A stretch of 64,000 nt of DNA from NCBI RefSeq assembly GCF_016802725.1, contig NC_052678.1, positions 6,074,001-6,138,000 on the forward strand, in the 5' to 3' direction. The DNA comes from Solenopsis invicta (taxonomy: Eukaryota; Arthropoda; Insecta; Hymenoptera; Formicidae). Within the stretch, counting starts at the first letter, position 1. Each line of letters starts with the position of its first letter. Under the pieces are notes generated by a model. It was not told the origin of the DNA. It ran no database searches and saw only the letters and a list, made by a program, of their open reading frames with translations. Position numbers and translations under genes: made by a program. This document shows positions 50,601-64,000 of the stretch, in pieces.

Positions 50601-52900
50601 TCGTAATAGCTTACTGAGAGGTGTATGGTAGAAGTACTTTTAACCTTATAACGAAGAAGGATTCAAGTTTCGATAAGCCTGGCTACAAATCCCACAAAGT
50701 CCCATCGGGAAATGATAATGAAAATGATGCCAAATCAATTTTTTTTTAAATTTATTTATTTACTTGGCACTACCGTGTTTCTTGGAGAAAGGAGAAAAAA
50801 AGTTGAAACAAATCATTTAGTATTTTTCTTATTATTCTGTATTACTGCTTATGTATCCCTTCCGATAGGCGTCTTTCCGAATTGAGCGCACGTTTATCAT
50901 TATTGACTTCATTGAATCCGACTGGATAAATCAAACCAATAAATTAGGGCTACCGCACGACCGACCCTGCGAATCACTGACGGCTAGTGCATATAAATCA
51001 GAGTTATTATTACCGTACTTGCAATGTTCATAATGAAATGTAATGTAAAGGTGAACGTAGACCGCGAAAAATTTTCTGCTGTTCTGTTTGGATCTACCTA
51101 GCAAAGAATATATATATATTTTTTATTAATGTTTTATTTAAAACTTTTTTTCTCTAGCATTTATTGATTTCGTCAGTTAATATAAAATATCTTTTTTCAC
51201 ATTACGCTCCTAAATGTTATAACATAATAAGTTTATACAACAATTGATTACACCATTTTAGTGTATTTTTGCACAAATTGGAAAAGCAACATTCTTTTTT
51301 CTACAATTACCATTGTCATACAATTATAATATGTTATATTTATTATAAGACGTATAATAAATTTAAGAAACTTGTTAATGTGAAAATAAATTGGAATGAT
51401 AAATGTTTAAGTTTACTCTGTAATGAAAAAGGTACACTTCTGAAAGGTTAGGTAAGAAAACTTATTCCAAGAATTCTTCGAGAAAAATCAGAAACATATT
51501 GCGCGTAAGGGTAGAATGTCAACAAGACTACTAGTAGAATACTTATTCCAAATATAACCAAACATTTTCCATTTCGCGAAGTTTATTATCACGTAATCAC
51601 ATTGAAATCTCACGAAGATCACGACTTCACGAACACACTTCGAAGTTGTACAAATGCAACACGTGTGCAGCGAGGACGTCTCTCTATCTTATAAAGAAGT
51701 TTCGCGGCTTCATTACGCGTATAAGAGCTTGCTGCAAATGTAGCGCGAAGTGATTTGCTACGCGCAACTTCGTAAAATCGCTACTCTGCTAAAAGACGAA
51801 CAGGCAGAAACGCTAACTCGGTTACCAATCTTGATATGAAGAAAAAGTACGTGGCTAATGTTGGAAATGTAGTCACATTTGATATCACGAATTTACCTCT
51901 GCTGTTTTATTCGAGTTTAATTCAGAATATATTTTATTCTCTTGCTAATACATTATTTAAAAACTATTAACGTAAAATTTTTTTCTATGAAAATCTTGCG
52001 TTATCTTTCAGAGCTTCTTGATCATATTATGCTTCCAAACGGTATGATAACGTAGTAAATTTGAACAATAGGGTTGATTACAGTATCGTAGTATAGTGTT
52101 GAATTAGGAAAATTACGTTAGAAAAGCATAATTCTGTTTTCTGCAATTTCTCTCGATGAAAATCGATAAAAGCGTAAGATTACAATACAGCTTGCACAAA
52201 ATATTTCACGGGCATCCGTGATTTTCTCTATTCCAGCGAGAAATGATCGGTTCATGTTACATACAGGCCAATTCGTTACAAAATCCTTTCGTGCGTGAGA
52301 TTATAAAAAATTAATTCCATTTAAAAATCGGCGCGTCGGCTTTGAAACAAATAATGTCTCATATTTCGGATTATATGATATGCGTCGATTAAAATTGCAC
52401 GCTGCAGAGATTTCAAAAGCATATAACGCGAGACGGTGTAATCCAAAAAAGTAATTATTTGCGCAATATTTGAAAAGAGGATATAAACAAAAAAGTCCAT
52501 ATCATATCAAGTTTACATTTTATTACATATATGTCATCGCATACGTAAACGTAAACGTAAACATTTTTCAACTTAATTATTACACGCTCTTTAATTGTTA
52601 TTCAGGATTATAATTTTTAATGAAACTGTCGCGGATAATCCATACGAATTATTTAAATCAATGTGAATTTCGATGTAGCATCAATAAACATAAAATGTAC
52701 TATATTTGCCACGGCGCATCGGTATATATATTTTAATCAATTTATAAATGCAATCCCGTTTAAAAAGTTTATACATATTTACACGTCGATGTGAACATGC
52801 TAAAGTTATCTAACTTTCATAATGTAAATTCAATCAATCGGCAGACAATTGATTTGAAATTGTTCGATATCAGGAATAACATAACCCCGTACATCCCGTA
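50600..52900. other. AT-rich stretch, nothing recognised
   Basis: Includes GTAAAC triplication near 52,547-52,562. Confidence 0.5.
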
Positions 52901-53400
52901 TTATCCCCGTATTACCTGACGACGAATGGCCGTATAAAAAAAGATCTGCTTCCCATGTCTAAAATGAGACGTCGCGTTAAAACGACGGCCGCCTGGTTAT
53001 GGCCGCTTTGCTTTCGCGACGAAAAAGATATCAAGGGGGAGAATACTACGAGTCGATCGGCCTCTGATCTCTTCTCCCGCTGAACCGCCGCTATTTTCCG
53101 GCCACCCCAAGCGCGAGTAGGGTGGCCAGCTAGGAAGGGAAATAAGAAATGATCGTGACGCATATCGAGAAAAACCGGGGAATTTTACCGGCAAAAAGCG
53201 CACCCCTGTGAACATATGAAATATGATTTTTCCTCTCTCTCCTCTGCGAGACATTCTTTTTTATTTACGATAGATAACGCGCTTGAATAGAGTATACCGC
53301 GTATCATTGATAGTTGATTGGATGAAAGGACATCGCTTTCCTGGGTTCGAAAAGTCATAAGATAAGGACCGCCAAAAATCGTACCTCCCATTCGATATAA
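52900..53400. promoter_or_regulatory. GC-rich island, possible 5' exon on the minus strand
   Basis: All three minus-strand frames are partly open, so ORFs are uninformative. MGSRSFFIRPFVV ends at a good donor (GTCAG|GTAATA) at 52,918, in phase 2, which does not fit the receptor. Regulatory DNA or an untranslated exon is possible. Confidence 0.2.
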
Positions 53401-56400
53401 TCGTAAATAGCAGATTCACAGAGCAAAACTGGAGGAAGTTCGCAATTTGTAAGGTGTACTTTAAACACAAATTGCGTATTTCAAATATATTATACAAGTT
53501 CAGTTAATTGGTAGACCTTTTGAATAAAGCATCGATAATGATGTATACGTTCAGCGAGTTGGAAATCATTTTAGAGAAGAATGAAGAAGAGAAGCATTTG
53601 ATAACTTTATAATTCAAGCAAATAATTAGAACTGATTTCTTAAAAAGAAATATATATATAATACCGAGTTTACGGTGGAAATCGAGTTATATCAAGCGAA
53701 ATGTAATTGGATAAATGTTCAAGCGTCATAAAGAATCAGATCGGCATACCGAAAAAAGTGTCTGATGCGGTGCAAATCGATACTCGGATACGATTCCACG
53801 GGGAGCGATAAATCGTAGAAGCATTCCTCGCGGTCTATCGGTTGCCGATGTACCGATAGATATGGGCTGACCGCTGCCTTCCGAGAAAAAGTCGAGAGAA
53901 AATTTTAATAAACGATGCCTGGGAGAAAAAACAAGTTTAAGCGCCATAAATTTTTATTATACGAAGTTTATTCTACTTTCACAGTATATTTAATAAAAAA
54001 CCAGAGAAAATTTTCAATACATATATATTTTTTAAAGATGCATATGTTGCATCTCAAAGTACTTGTTAGCAATTTTTTTAATTTTATAGATTGTTCTAGT
54101 GTTATATTGGAATAAAATCTGTGTAAAATTTAGCATAATGTTCTTATTGCTTTAAAAATTATTTTTTATATTTTTTGTGTATCCTTGATTTTTATGTAAA
54201 ATTTTGTAGTGTTTATTTGCAAATTTGATGAGGAAATTTTTCGCATAATAAAACTAATAAATATTCATGCAGATGTACATATGTATTTACTCACTCATTT
54301 AAAAGTTATTTACCTAAACTTGCAGCATATTTAAGTCTCATTTGTTTTTCTTGTAGATAGTTTCAGGATCAAAAGTTGAATATTCGTGGCTTTTGTTGTT
54401 GATTAGGAAAAAAAGGAATAAAACCAAGAAGTCTTCAGATTTTTAGTTTTGATAACTTTTGATATTATAAAGTTAAAGCGTCTTTAGCTAACTACTTACT
54501 GATAAGACCATCAAAGATTTGAAAGAAAAACATCATTGTTGCTTCAGAAAACTATTATTATGTCTCCTGAGAAAACCTCATCGCTCATAGTTATCACTTT
54601 TCCATCGAACCACAATAGAAGTTCATAGAATATTATTCGCTCGTTGTTTGTGCATATGTGTTATTTCCCATCGAAGATAATGTTTATTTTGCTTCTGTGT
54701 ATGAGCAGGGATCATAAGATTTTCGATCTGCAGTAGAAGCTCGTATCACAGATTGTTAATATAAATATGTGCCCGTCTCAAGCGCGGGCTTTATTAAATC
54801 GATATCACGATGGTAGGGAGAAAGGGCTCTTCTTGCAGAATACATCCCTCGGGATTGCCACCGGAAATCGTCTTCTCCCGGAAACATCACCACTCCGCCG
54901 AATATATCCTATGAGACGCGTGAAATTGACTCTCGATGGAAAATTGGATTTTCGTCCTCTGTTTCGAACGATTGCACGCTTCACCTTTCGTGTTACTACA
55001 TTATCGTTTCGCAGTCTGCCTTGTAGCTTACAAAAATATAAATTAATGCGCTAAACTTTATTGATTCTTTGAGAATGTATAGACTTAAGATCATCATACG
55101 TGAAAAAAATTTTTGTCATAATTATAAGACCGTAAGCATATCGATCAATCACAGTCAAGCATTTTAAAACGCAAGACCGTAATTTTTTTGATTATGATTA
55201 ATTTATTTACGGCTTTACGATTATGACTAAAAATTTTTTTACGCGATAGCCTTCACGTGAACAATCAGCAAGTCTTATTTTAATTTAGCACCGCAATTAA
55301 TCATATGTTTTGGTATTTGTTTGGTTTTATGTGAATAAGCGTTCCACTTTTCAAGGTTGGGTGCAGCCTTTTAGTCAAGCCCCAATTAAAACGGGACCAT
55401 TAGTCGCGTCTTAAAATGTGTAATTTCATCCCAAGTAGCTCACTTGATACGCTTCCGAGACGACATTCAAGTAACGACTATAAATACAGTCTTGAGATAT
55501 TTGTTTGGACATACATAACTCCTCGGAGCATAATTCTTACCTCGTATCTTCAGATTATCTGCCTCTTTATTTCACGTCGTTTCCCGCCGGCGGATTTATA
55601 GTGGATTTTCGCTTCACGTCGAAGAAAAATATGACGGCGCTTTCGGTTAAAAGGTGTGCTTTCTCGCACCGTAAGCGTCATACATCATAGATTACAAAAT
55701 CGCTGCTTACTTAAACGTCGCTTAAAAGCTCGTGAAATCGTGCGATTTTCCAATCTCTCAAGTACGCCCTTACAATTTTCCGTATTGTGGCGAAACACGT
55801 ATCGCAAATATTTGCGAACAGATTTCATGCAAATCTATACTGCATGCATAGTACAAACACCAAGCATTACATACATCATATACATATTGTACAATTCCGA
55901 ACAATCGTCCATTTAATTCTCCAACGTCATTTGCTTACATAATCGATTATTGATTTGTGTTATTAATGTAATCAATTGTTTAAAAAAAAAAATTAAATTT
56001 TTGACAAAGTAATCTTTATGTAGCGTAGATTCATAATACACTATTATCATTTTTTCTTAGAAATTTATTATTACAGATTAATAATTAAATTGAAACGCTA
56101 CTGAACATCTGAAGTACCAAATCAAGGATCTTTACGATTGAAGGTCCTCGTAAATTTGTTTTATATTTTGATTAAACTAATAATCTGTAGTCTAGATTCT
56201 GATTTTCGTCTCGCGATAACATTACACATATTTATCATATTCCACATGAGAACCTCAGCAAAACTTTAGCACTAAATTTCGAATGTGAGAGAAATAGACG
56301 CCATAACATTAATCCCAACTTCTAAGACGTCTCTACAACTCTCTTACGATAAATTAATGCTAGACTACTTACGTGCTAAATAAATCATTCTTCATTGAAA

Positions 56401-56890
56401 ATCTTTTTTTTCCTTTTACTCAAGTTTATAAACACGCTTACAATAGTGCATGAAGCACGTTATATTTATTTATCGCGCAAAGCAAGAAGATTGTTTGTAA
56501 CTCCGCGTGTTGCGGTTTTCTTGAGCTTGATACAGTTAAGTTGGAGTTTATAAACCCTTCCTTATGAGAATATGATATAATATGGTCCAGAATTCGTTCT
56601 GGACTGTAATTCTCCAAAGCAGAATTACTTACCGGTGCTATTACTGTTTGCGCACATAATAAAGTAGTAGCAACGCGGGAAGCCACAGCGTAATGTAAAC
56701 TGTTATTAGCATATCACTATAATTGCTATTAACATATTAATCTTAAAATTCATCAAATAACAATTGTAAGATAAAATCTTGCAAAAATAATGATGAATTT
56801 AATTTTCCATTATTTTATAGAATACGACTGTATCATGTTACATTAATCTTGCTTGTGACAGTTATTCTCGTCCTATGACAGAACACGCGA
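53400..56890. other. Non-genic stretch with one MITE-like element
   Basis: ORFs at 54,767-55,054 (+) and 56,438-56,686 (-) show no recognisable domain. A strong minus-strand donor (GCACCG|GTAAGT) lies near 56,632 without a convincing exon. Confidence 0.4.
55099..55243. mobile_element. 145-base MITE-like element
   Basis: The left end CGTGAAAAAAATTTTTGTCA through AAGACCGTAA matches the reverse complement of TTACGGCTTTACGATTATGA through TTTTTTTACG, arms of about 38 bases. Confidence 0.6.
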
Positions 56891-56901
56891 AAAAATAAAA
56901 C

Positions 56902-56942
56902 CGAGAGTCGGCATTGTCACGGAAAGACAATGCCGACTCTCG
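56902..56942. repeat. Perfect 17-bp GC-rich hairpin
   Basis: CGAGAGTCGGCATTGTC, loop ACGGAAA, GACAATGCCGACTCTCG. It is isolated in AT-rich DNA and has no T-run after it. Confidence 0.95.
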
Positions 56943-57659
56943 ATGGTCCTCCCTTTATCAGTAGGGATTTATCTAAAATTGAAAAAAGATTGAGGATTAA
57001 GAAGAATTATTTGGGGCGAAGATACCAACTTCTTTTTTGCTGGAATCCGAAATCTGGCTAGGGCAAGGAGCCATTAATCTTTTATACGAAGGAGTTGATC
57101 CTTTGCAAACGATTAACTTTTCCAGGGAATTGAGACGATATCGTTTCTATCTTCTCGCGAGAGATTCTCACGCATCTTTCGCTTACTCAAGTTTTAAATT
57201 AACATGAAACTCCTTTTGGAATTGTGCCGCGCGATGTTATCTATTTGCATCTGTATTGAGCTTTTCTGGTACACCAATAGCATAGCGCGTACGATAGGGA
57301 AAGATTGTTCAAAGCTGAATTTAATGTGGATGGTCAGCGAGGTCAGCGAGAGATCAAAGTATTATATATTCCGGCTACGTGAAACTTTCGAAAATCCTTT
57401 GCGAATCCTTAAGTTGCGTTGCAAATTTACACTTGCCCCAACAAGATCGGTTAATTACTCTAATTACAATATATAATTAGCGTTAAATGATTATTGATCA
57501 AAAGTAATGAGTAACTCTCAAGTGCTTGCGCGGCAAATATTTGGTAAGAGAATATAAACGAATAGATGGAAACCTTCTTGCGTTTGGTGCTTGTACGAGC
57601 AAATTTTTAAGTAAGATACATATAAAATAAGGTAACAGAGAATTTGATTGGTTCTAAGC

Positions 57660-58090
57660 GCTGTTCGAGCTATTTACGTTCAGTTGCAGTTAAGAATGCA
57701 ATAGCGCCGACCCGGGGATGTAATGTCTGCGATAGCGCTAATGTTGACAGCTACCAATTTATTACTATTACGCGTAACGCGTCATTACGATCACGTCTGC
57801 CATTACCTTCGTACCTGTGATGTTCAAACTCGGACTCGTTACAACAACGCGATCCGTTCGACGGTCATTTTTATCGAGCTCGAAGATCTGTCGTCGCGCA
57901 ATCTGATACTCTTAAAGTCCTAAAGAGGAATCACCGTCGTAAATCTATTTCGCGAAATAGAACATCGGGGATCGATACACGCACCGTTTATGGAGAAACC
58001 GGCGCGCCGCCGACGACGGGACTGCTATAATGCGAAATAATGATCGCCCATATTCGGCCAAGCCGCTAAATCGCAGTTACGTGCCGGATA
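57660..58090. promoter_or_regulatory. GC-rich island, possible regulatory element
   Basis: Contains CCGACCCGGGGATG, ACGCGTAACGCGT and GGCGCGCCGCCGACGACGGG. No frame with a convincing protein. Stands out strongly in composition. Confidence 0.25.
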
Positions 58091-61000
58091 ATTCTAGAAT
58101 CACCGAATATTCTCCTTTCGTTAATTTAAAGACGATTTAGCGACAATATTGAAGATATATTTTCATATCGTATTTTTTTTTAACTTTAACTTTACATAAA
58201 ACTTGATTGAAACAAAATCTATTTGCTATGAACTTAAAAGTTTTGAGATTAGAAAAGACTATTTTTTTCTATCTTGTTTCCTGAAATTTTATTGTCATAA
58301 GCTATTTTTAATGGTAAATTATTTACGTAAAAAAAAAAGATACCTCGATATTATCGTTAAGAATCATAGAAGCGATTGTTTTGCGATGATGTACAAAGTG
58401 AATCATCATATTTTTCGACAACTCGTCTCTGCAACGTGCAAACGCTGTACGCAATAACGCAAGTCATGACTATACTTTTCGGAACGCATGGAGCCTGTCA
58501 TACGCGACACTTTGATCGAGATTGCATCCTAACAAGAGATTCGTGCCATGAGCTTTGACGTTTCGATTACATACGCAGCACGTTTATGACAGTTTCCGAG
58601 CGTGTATAATCTGCAACAAACGTTGCATATGAAGCCAGAGTCACGTGACAAAAATATAAAATACATTAAAAGAGAGAGAGAGAGAGAGAGAAGAACAGAG
58701 TGATTCAAAACTTTTATTTTCAATAAAATGAAAAATTTATATTAGGTACGTATTTTATGTAGAATATTTTTGAGATTAAATATAGCTAAATATAAGTAAC
58801 ACAAGGTATATGCATACAGGTTACTTCATTTTTTATTTCAGTTTATTTTTTATACGTATACAAATATATTAAATATTGAAAGTTATTTTGGCTTTGACAT
58901 ATTGCTATCGTTCAAATATATATATGCACGAATTTCGAAACAAACATTTGTTGTATAAATATAATATATCAGACGTACTTCATAAATTTATTGATAAACG
59001 TGTTGCCGGATTCGGTAAATAACATCAAAAATTTAATATTTATAATTTATTTAACATATTGTAATATTGTACAGAAAAATAAAAATATTATTACATAATA
59101 TATTAACACGTTATTTGATAGCCGCATTCGCATTGAAAAATATTGCTCGACATAACGAATTTTGTCTCGCTACATTAAAAATAAAAAGAACCTAACGATT
59201 TCGTTTCACAACAGCTGTAACTTTCGTACTTAGAAAATCGACACGTTTATCATGGAATTCGTGTAGGTGTATGTTTGAACGACAGCAATATTACGAGTCC
59301 AAAGATAAATTAATTTTTAATATTTAACTCTTTATCAAAAATTTATAATTTACGTCAGAATGGTAATTTAAAAAGTAATTTATTTCTTAATTAATTCGCC
59401 AACTGAAGATCTTTGACAAATTTTAAAAGTAATGATAGCAATTTAAGCTCAGCTCGTGCCCTTATACTGTAGATCGTGGTTCCCATAGGGTATATGTTCC
59501 CATGTGATACTTCGAATTCGTTCGAATGACCTCGCGTTCGTCGAGCGCTTCTCCCCAAAGGATCAAAGCTGCTTAAGTTGGGAAAAAAAGTATGAAGTCA
59601 TAGTCATCTAGCTTTCCGATATTACGTTTTTTCTTTGGTCGTATACTATCCGAGTAATTTTCTGAAAATCTAAGAAAACGCCTATCAGCACAAATGCATA
59701 AAGGGGCGATCGTAAAGGGACAGTTACGATGCTATGTCTATCGAATCGACTGTTATGGTTATTGTAGATATGATATGGAAGCGATTGTGTCACATGGTAA
59801 CGCGGTAATGACCAAATCATGTGTTCGATGGTGCATATAACCTGCTATTCGATAGGATAACCCAGAAGCGTCGTGCCGTATTTAACGCTATTGTGCATCG
59901 GAGAGAAAATACGACCCTTAAAAGTCTTCTTCCAGCTCTTCTTAACGTTGCATCAAATATCTTTCGCAGCCCGATTCTTTATTCAATTTTACATTGATAA
60001 AATTGTCGATTACCGTTTTTCTGACGCTTACCATTCTCGAGATTTTCTCTTATTCAACGCTAATTCTCCGTAGGAGCAAAATTTATCGCTAGTATCGCTT
60101 GTAAAGCTTTTACAAGTAGCGATATAAAAATTTGAAAACTTTTAGAAAACTCTTTAACACTTTGTTGAGAAATGTAGAGTTAAGGTTTAATATAGTAGGA
60201 ATGGGGCGTTAAAACTTTTCCTCACAAAAACTTCAGAAAATCAACAGTTTTTAAGTTACACGCGAGTGAATGAAAATAAAGGGATTTTTAGAAATCCAAA
60301 CTTCTCAAATCCGGAAACACGATAAAACGTCTCATATCATTTTATCTTGCTTCCAATAAACTTTCAAGGAATAATTGAGACTTTATTTATTAAAATATTT
60401 TTATTTTGCAAATATTTTCTATCGAAAATCAACATTTCGCAGAAGAGGAGATCTGCAAGGTTTTATACGTGCGAGAAGCACATATAATATAACGATTTGT
60501 AAACTCTCGATTTCTAGAAAACGTTTCCAATAACTGTACTTCTCTCGCTCGCGAGAGATCGAGATCGAGATCGATTAATCTGCTCAGTTGATTTACGCGG
60601 GATGTTGCGGTAGTTTGCGAAAATTATCGTCAGCCAATTACCATTTAGATGCGTAACAACGCGTATTGGGCGTCAGTAATTGGTGATTAAACGGCTAAAG
60701 AGCTATAAATTATGATAATGCAATAGAATTAGATTATTTCGATCGACGTTTGAGCCACGTTTGTAGCTATAAGCGATTCTGATTGGCCGCCGCGGCGCAG
60801 GAAGTTATTACATAAATATCTCATTAAGTTGATAAATACACATTCTATTGCATTTGTTCCATGTCAATTAAGCGGTGATAGCGTCATTTATCAGTTCCAA
60901 TATAATTAATAACGTACCAATTACCGTCAAATACAAATTTTCTTTGTGTCCATTTCAATCGCTACTACATATTGCATCAATTGTAATGCACATAACAAAT

Positions 61001-61215
61001 AGCAAATTTATATAACGAAAATTTAATTTAAAAATTAAATGATAATTGCTGCTTCGAGGCCAATAATGAAGACGTTACCATGGAATCACAGTAAATAAAT
61101 TAATTAAATGTTTATGATGAAACCGTGGGAAGAAGACTAATATATAATTAAATAATTGTAATAAAATATTTTAGTAATATAATTAATTAAAAGAAGACCT
61201 TAATGATGCATTTTG
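58090..61215. other. AT-rich stretch with small repeats
   Basis: (AG)n at 58,671-58,692. Imperfect hairpin at 60,093-60,124 (TATCGCTTGTAAA with TTTACAAGTAGCGATA). GATCGA repeats at about 60,558-60,575. No gene recognised. Confidence 0.5.
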
Positions 61216-61455
61216 TTAAACATAAATATAGCAAAATAAAAATGAATATAAGGCCGAATTAGCGAGCAAATTTATTTAAAGTGGTTCTAAGTTCACCTAA
61301 ATTAACGACTTTGAAGAGGACCAAATAAAGTCGAAACATGTCAAGAATATTTATATGTGTATGTGAACTTTATTGAAATAAACTTAGAACCACTTTAATA
61401 AATTTGCTCATTAATTCCGCCTTATATTTATTTTTATTTTGTTATTTACATAAAC
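61216..61455. mobile_element. MITE-like element with ~75-base arms
   Basis: AAAATAAAAATGAATATAAG through AAAGTGGTTCTAAGTTCA faces its reverse complement AACTTAGAACCACTTTAATA through CTTATATTTATTTTTATTTT. Confidence 0.75.
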
Positions 61456-61739
61456 GAATTGGTTTGATCGTTAAATATAATATTTCTTTAAAAAAAAGTT
61501 TTTTTTTATAATAACTACATAAAATTAATCTATATATTTAGTTTGTTTTTTATTAGTCGATTTGTTTTTTTAGAATATAAGATAAAGAATATAAAAAAAA
61601 TTATAATACATTTTTCGTACGACACGTGTTTCTTTGAAATGTTATAAAGAGATATATAATATATAGCTAGACGTATCTTAAAATCCAGATACTTTTTCAT
61701 GGATGATAAAATAGCGCAATCGTCTTCTTTCATATATCA

Positions 61740-61868
61740 TAGGAAAATAGAGATAAGTACATTTTCGATTTAGAAATATAGAAAAATACATAAATCTTTT
61801 GTGAACAGAAGATTTACATATTTTTCTATATTTCTAAATCGAAAATGTTCTTATCTCTATTTTTCTTA
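61740..61868. mobile_element. Nearly perfect 129-base hairpin element
   Basis: Arms of about 58 bases, from TAGGAAAATAGAGATAAGTA and ATTTTCGATTTAGAAATATA to the mirrored right arm, with about three mismatches; the loop is near 61,805. Confidence 0.85.
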
Positions 61869-61869
61869 T

Positions 61870-64000
61870 AACTGGCGCAAATCGAAACATAAATCTTTGA
61901 ACGATGAATATCCTAAAAAAAAGACTGAGTTACACGAGTAATACCATAACGCTCAAGTTTAATCTATTGATGAATAATGCTAATTGTATAAAATGAAACT
62001 AACAAGACTTATTTATATTGTGCGAATTCTGAAGATAGATAGTATGTATCTTCGGAAAGATAGTATTTATGAAGAGACAGATAATGAGATTTATCGAAAA
62101 AGTTTTTGAGCTTGATGATTTAAAGGCATCAAGTAAACTGAGATGAATATAACTCGTTACAGTAATTTATTGCGAAAATTCTGACACTGACTAATGGTTG
62201 CTTTTACTAAGCAAGTGTAACAATTTTCATTCGAGGAAATGTAAGCGTCATCATCCGAACGCATATCTAATTAATCTTCAAGTAATTATCTCAATGATCA
62301 TCTTGATTAGTTTGCGCCTGCGAAAAGGAAGGTATTCGTTAAGAAAAGTTACGGCGAGAGAAGACGAGAGAGTGGCGGAATACATCATCAACGATGTTTT
62401 TAATTTCTAAATAAAATTGCAATAATACAAATAAAAAACAAGAGTTATTTGAAATAATGCATTTTAAGTTCTTTTATAATCCACAATATTAATCTATAAA
62501 TAAAAAATCGTATCGGCATGTGGAACAAAAATTGCGCACAATTGTTAATACAATTCTCTGCATGTAAACGGTTAAGCAGTTTTGAAATCCATTATAATTA
62601 TCTTTGTAAATATGATTCTTCCTCGCAATAAGTTTTTTTATTTTGAATTTTTTATAATCATGAATTAACGTCTTATTGTTTTACAACTTTTTAAACTGAT
62701 GTTTTATTCAGAAAGTTAAATATAATTTTTTTGTAGAATTACAATCGCAAAACAGCGTGCGTTATCGCACATTTTTATTCGCCTTGAAATATTAATGCAA
62801 TATTAATGCATTAAAAAACAGTGCATTAAAAAACAGTACTTACAGTGTTTACTCACATAAATGAATAATAAAAAAGAATTAGTATTGCTTGTGGCTTACA
62901 TTATCTCAACTTCAATCACTTTTGACTTCTGCTTTGCATCATCCATTTTTATCATTCAAATTAGTATTTAATATGTATAAAAAATAAATTATGATTAATA
63001 TAAACGAACTTAAAAACACAAACGAGAGATTCGTTAAGAAAATTTACGTTTACATGAGAAACATCTTCATTTTATTACTCAAATAATATATAGAAGACTG
63101 ATATATATTTATATCATTCAATTTATTCACTACATTACGAAAATGTGAGAAAATTATGGAATACAAATCAAGTACATCGAGAAAATCGGAAAAAATTAAT
63201 ATTATATCAGAGAAAAGTATAAGAGATAAAACTATATTTATCTTCGCATATTAGATATATCGTTAAGGAACTATGATATGCAGCTGTTACAAGGATGAAA
63301 GTACGTGCAAATGACACATTTTAATGAAACTAGAGATAAACAAACCATCCAGTAGTAACAACTTGCGCCATTTTGCAACATTTAATTAAAAGGCACATCA
63401 CCCGGGTCGTAATTAATTTCGCCATCTACTTGGCAAAGTGTCTGTCGAATAGAAGTACACGAAAAGCAAGCGACAATTGCATCGTCAGAATAAAATAGTT
63501 GACTACGTACTGTCGCAGTTTAAATTGATCGTGTAAACTGCCAACGAATAAAAGTAACACTGCAGCCTCATTGTATAATTTTTTTTCAAAAATTTTATTT
63601 CCTATCCATGAAAGAAAAGCATTGTAATGACACAAAAATAATTTTAATCTACAAACTCTACCAATACATACTGAAAAAAAGTTTGATAGTGAAAATTGTG
63701 ATCGCCACATTGCAAATCTAAGTGTCTAAAAAATGCCACATTTATGTACGTTATTTAATTTTCTGTGTAAAAATGACATAATTATTAAAGAGAACTTTAC
63801 GTATTAATTTAACGTTAATTACGTTAATTTAACATTAATATACATCTGGGTGTTTAAAATTACACGTCTAAACGTGTAAAAAATACAAAAATTACACAGA
63901 AATGCGTAAATAGCGGCTACACACTTGAATTTCAAGTGTACTTTCACTGATTTGTCATTGACAAATTTCGAGAGGTGGTGACTGATTAAAATTTGATATT
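61870..64000. other. AT-rich right end, nothing recognised
   Basis: The minus-strand ORF at 63,426-63,710 is hydrophobic near its end (NYFILTMQLSLAFRVLL) but has no recognisable domain. The right edge cuts no visible feature. Confidence 0.4.

Noticed and set aside
55416..55601. Minus-strand donor GATACGAG|GTAAGA near 55,541 as end of the receptor's first exon (Tyr-Glu before TM1 fits the family)
   Set aside because: An in-frame TGA lies four codons before the donor and no acceptor intervenes.

Overview
The window looks like nuclear DNA of an insect, most likely a hymenopteran such as an ant. It is AT-rich with small GC-richer islands, has long introns with GT/AG borders, many microsatellites and many short inverted-repeat elements. 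It also carries a readable insect neuropeptide receptor gene. There are no bacterial-type gene clusters. Almost all of the longer single-frame ORFs are shadows or chance; the real genes are split into exons of roughly 40-280 bases, which I assembled by matching splice sites and reading phase.

Region by region (all recognised genes read on the minus strand). Bases 1-~286: 5' part of an unidentified gene that runs off the left edge. Bases 426-6875: eight phase-compatible exons of a coiled-coil protein of at least 348 residues; its first exon was not found. Bases ~7,100-11,800: AT-rich, no gene recognised. Bases 11,808-30,617: six exons (1,140 nt, 379 residues plus stop) of a class A GPCR that I identify as the crustacean cardioactive peptide receptor (CCAPR). 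All seven-helix landmarks are present from TM1 to a complete C-terminal tail; the N-terminal exon is missing. The 9.4-kb intron before its TM6-TM7 exon contains a tandem array of five ~563-base units (14,431-17,345), flanked by an AT-rich repeat and bracketed by related inverted sequences at 13,688-13,790 and 18,150-18,243. Bases 30,618-64,000: no recognisable gene. This is probably first intron and 5' flank of the receptor, with GC-richer islands, MITE-like hairpins, perfect short hairpins, a tRNA-like element and a few weak coding candidates.

The strongest unexplained object is the tandem array. Each unit carries the same short ATG reading frame, a GTAAGA donor-like site and a second reading frame kept open in all five copies. 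The copies fall into two subtypes arranged as two blocks, each led by the same AT-rich flank and each ending in the same subtype. The second most interesting item is a possible alternative last exon of the receptor (20,349-20,509) that would give a product lacking TM6 and TM7.
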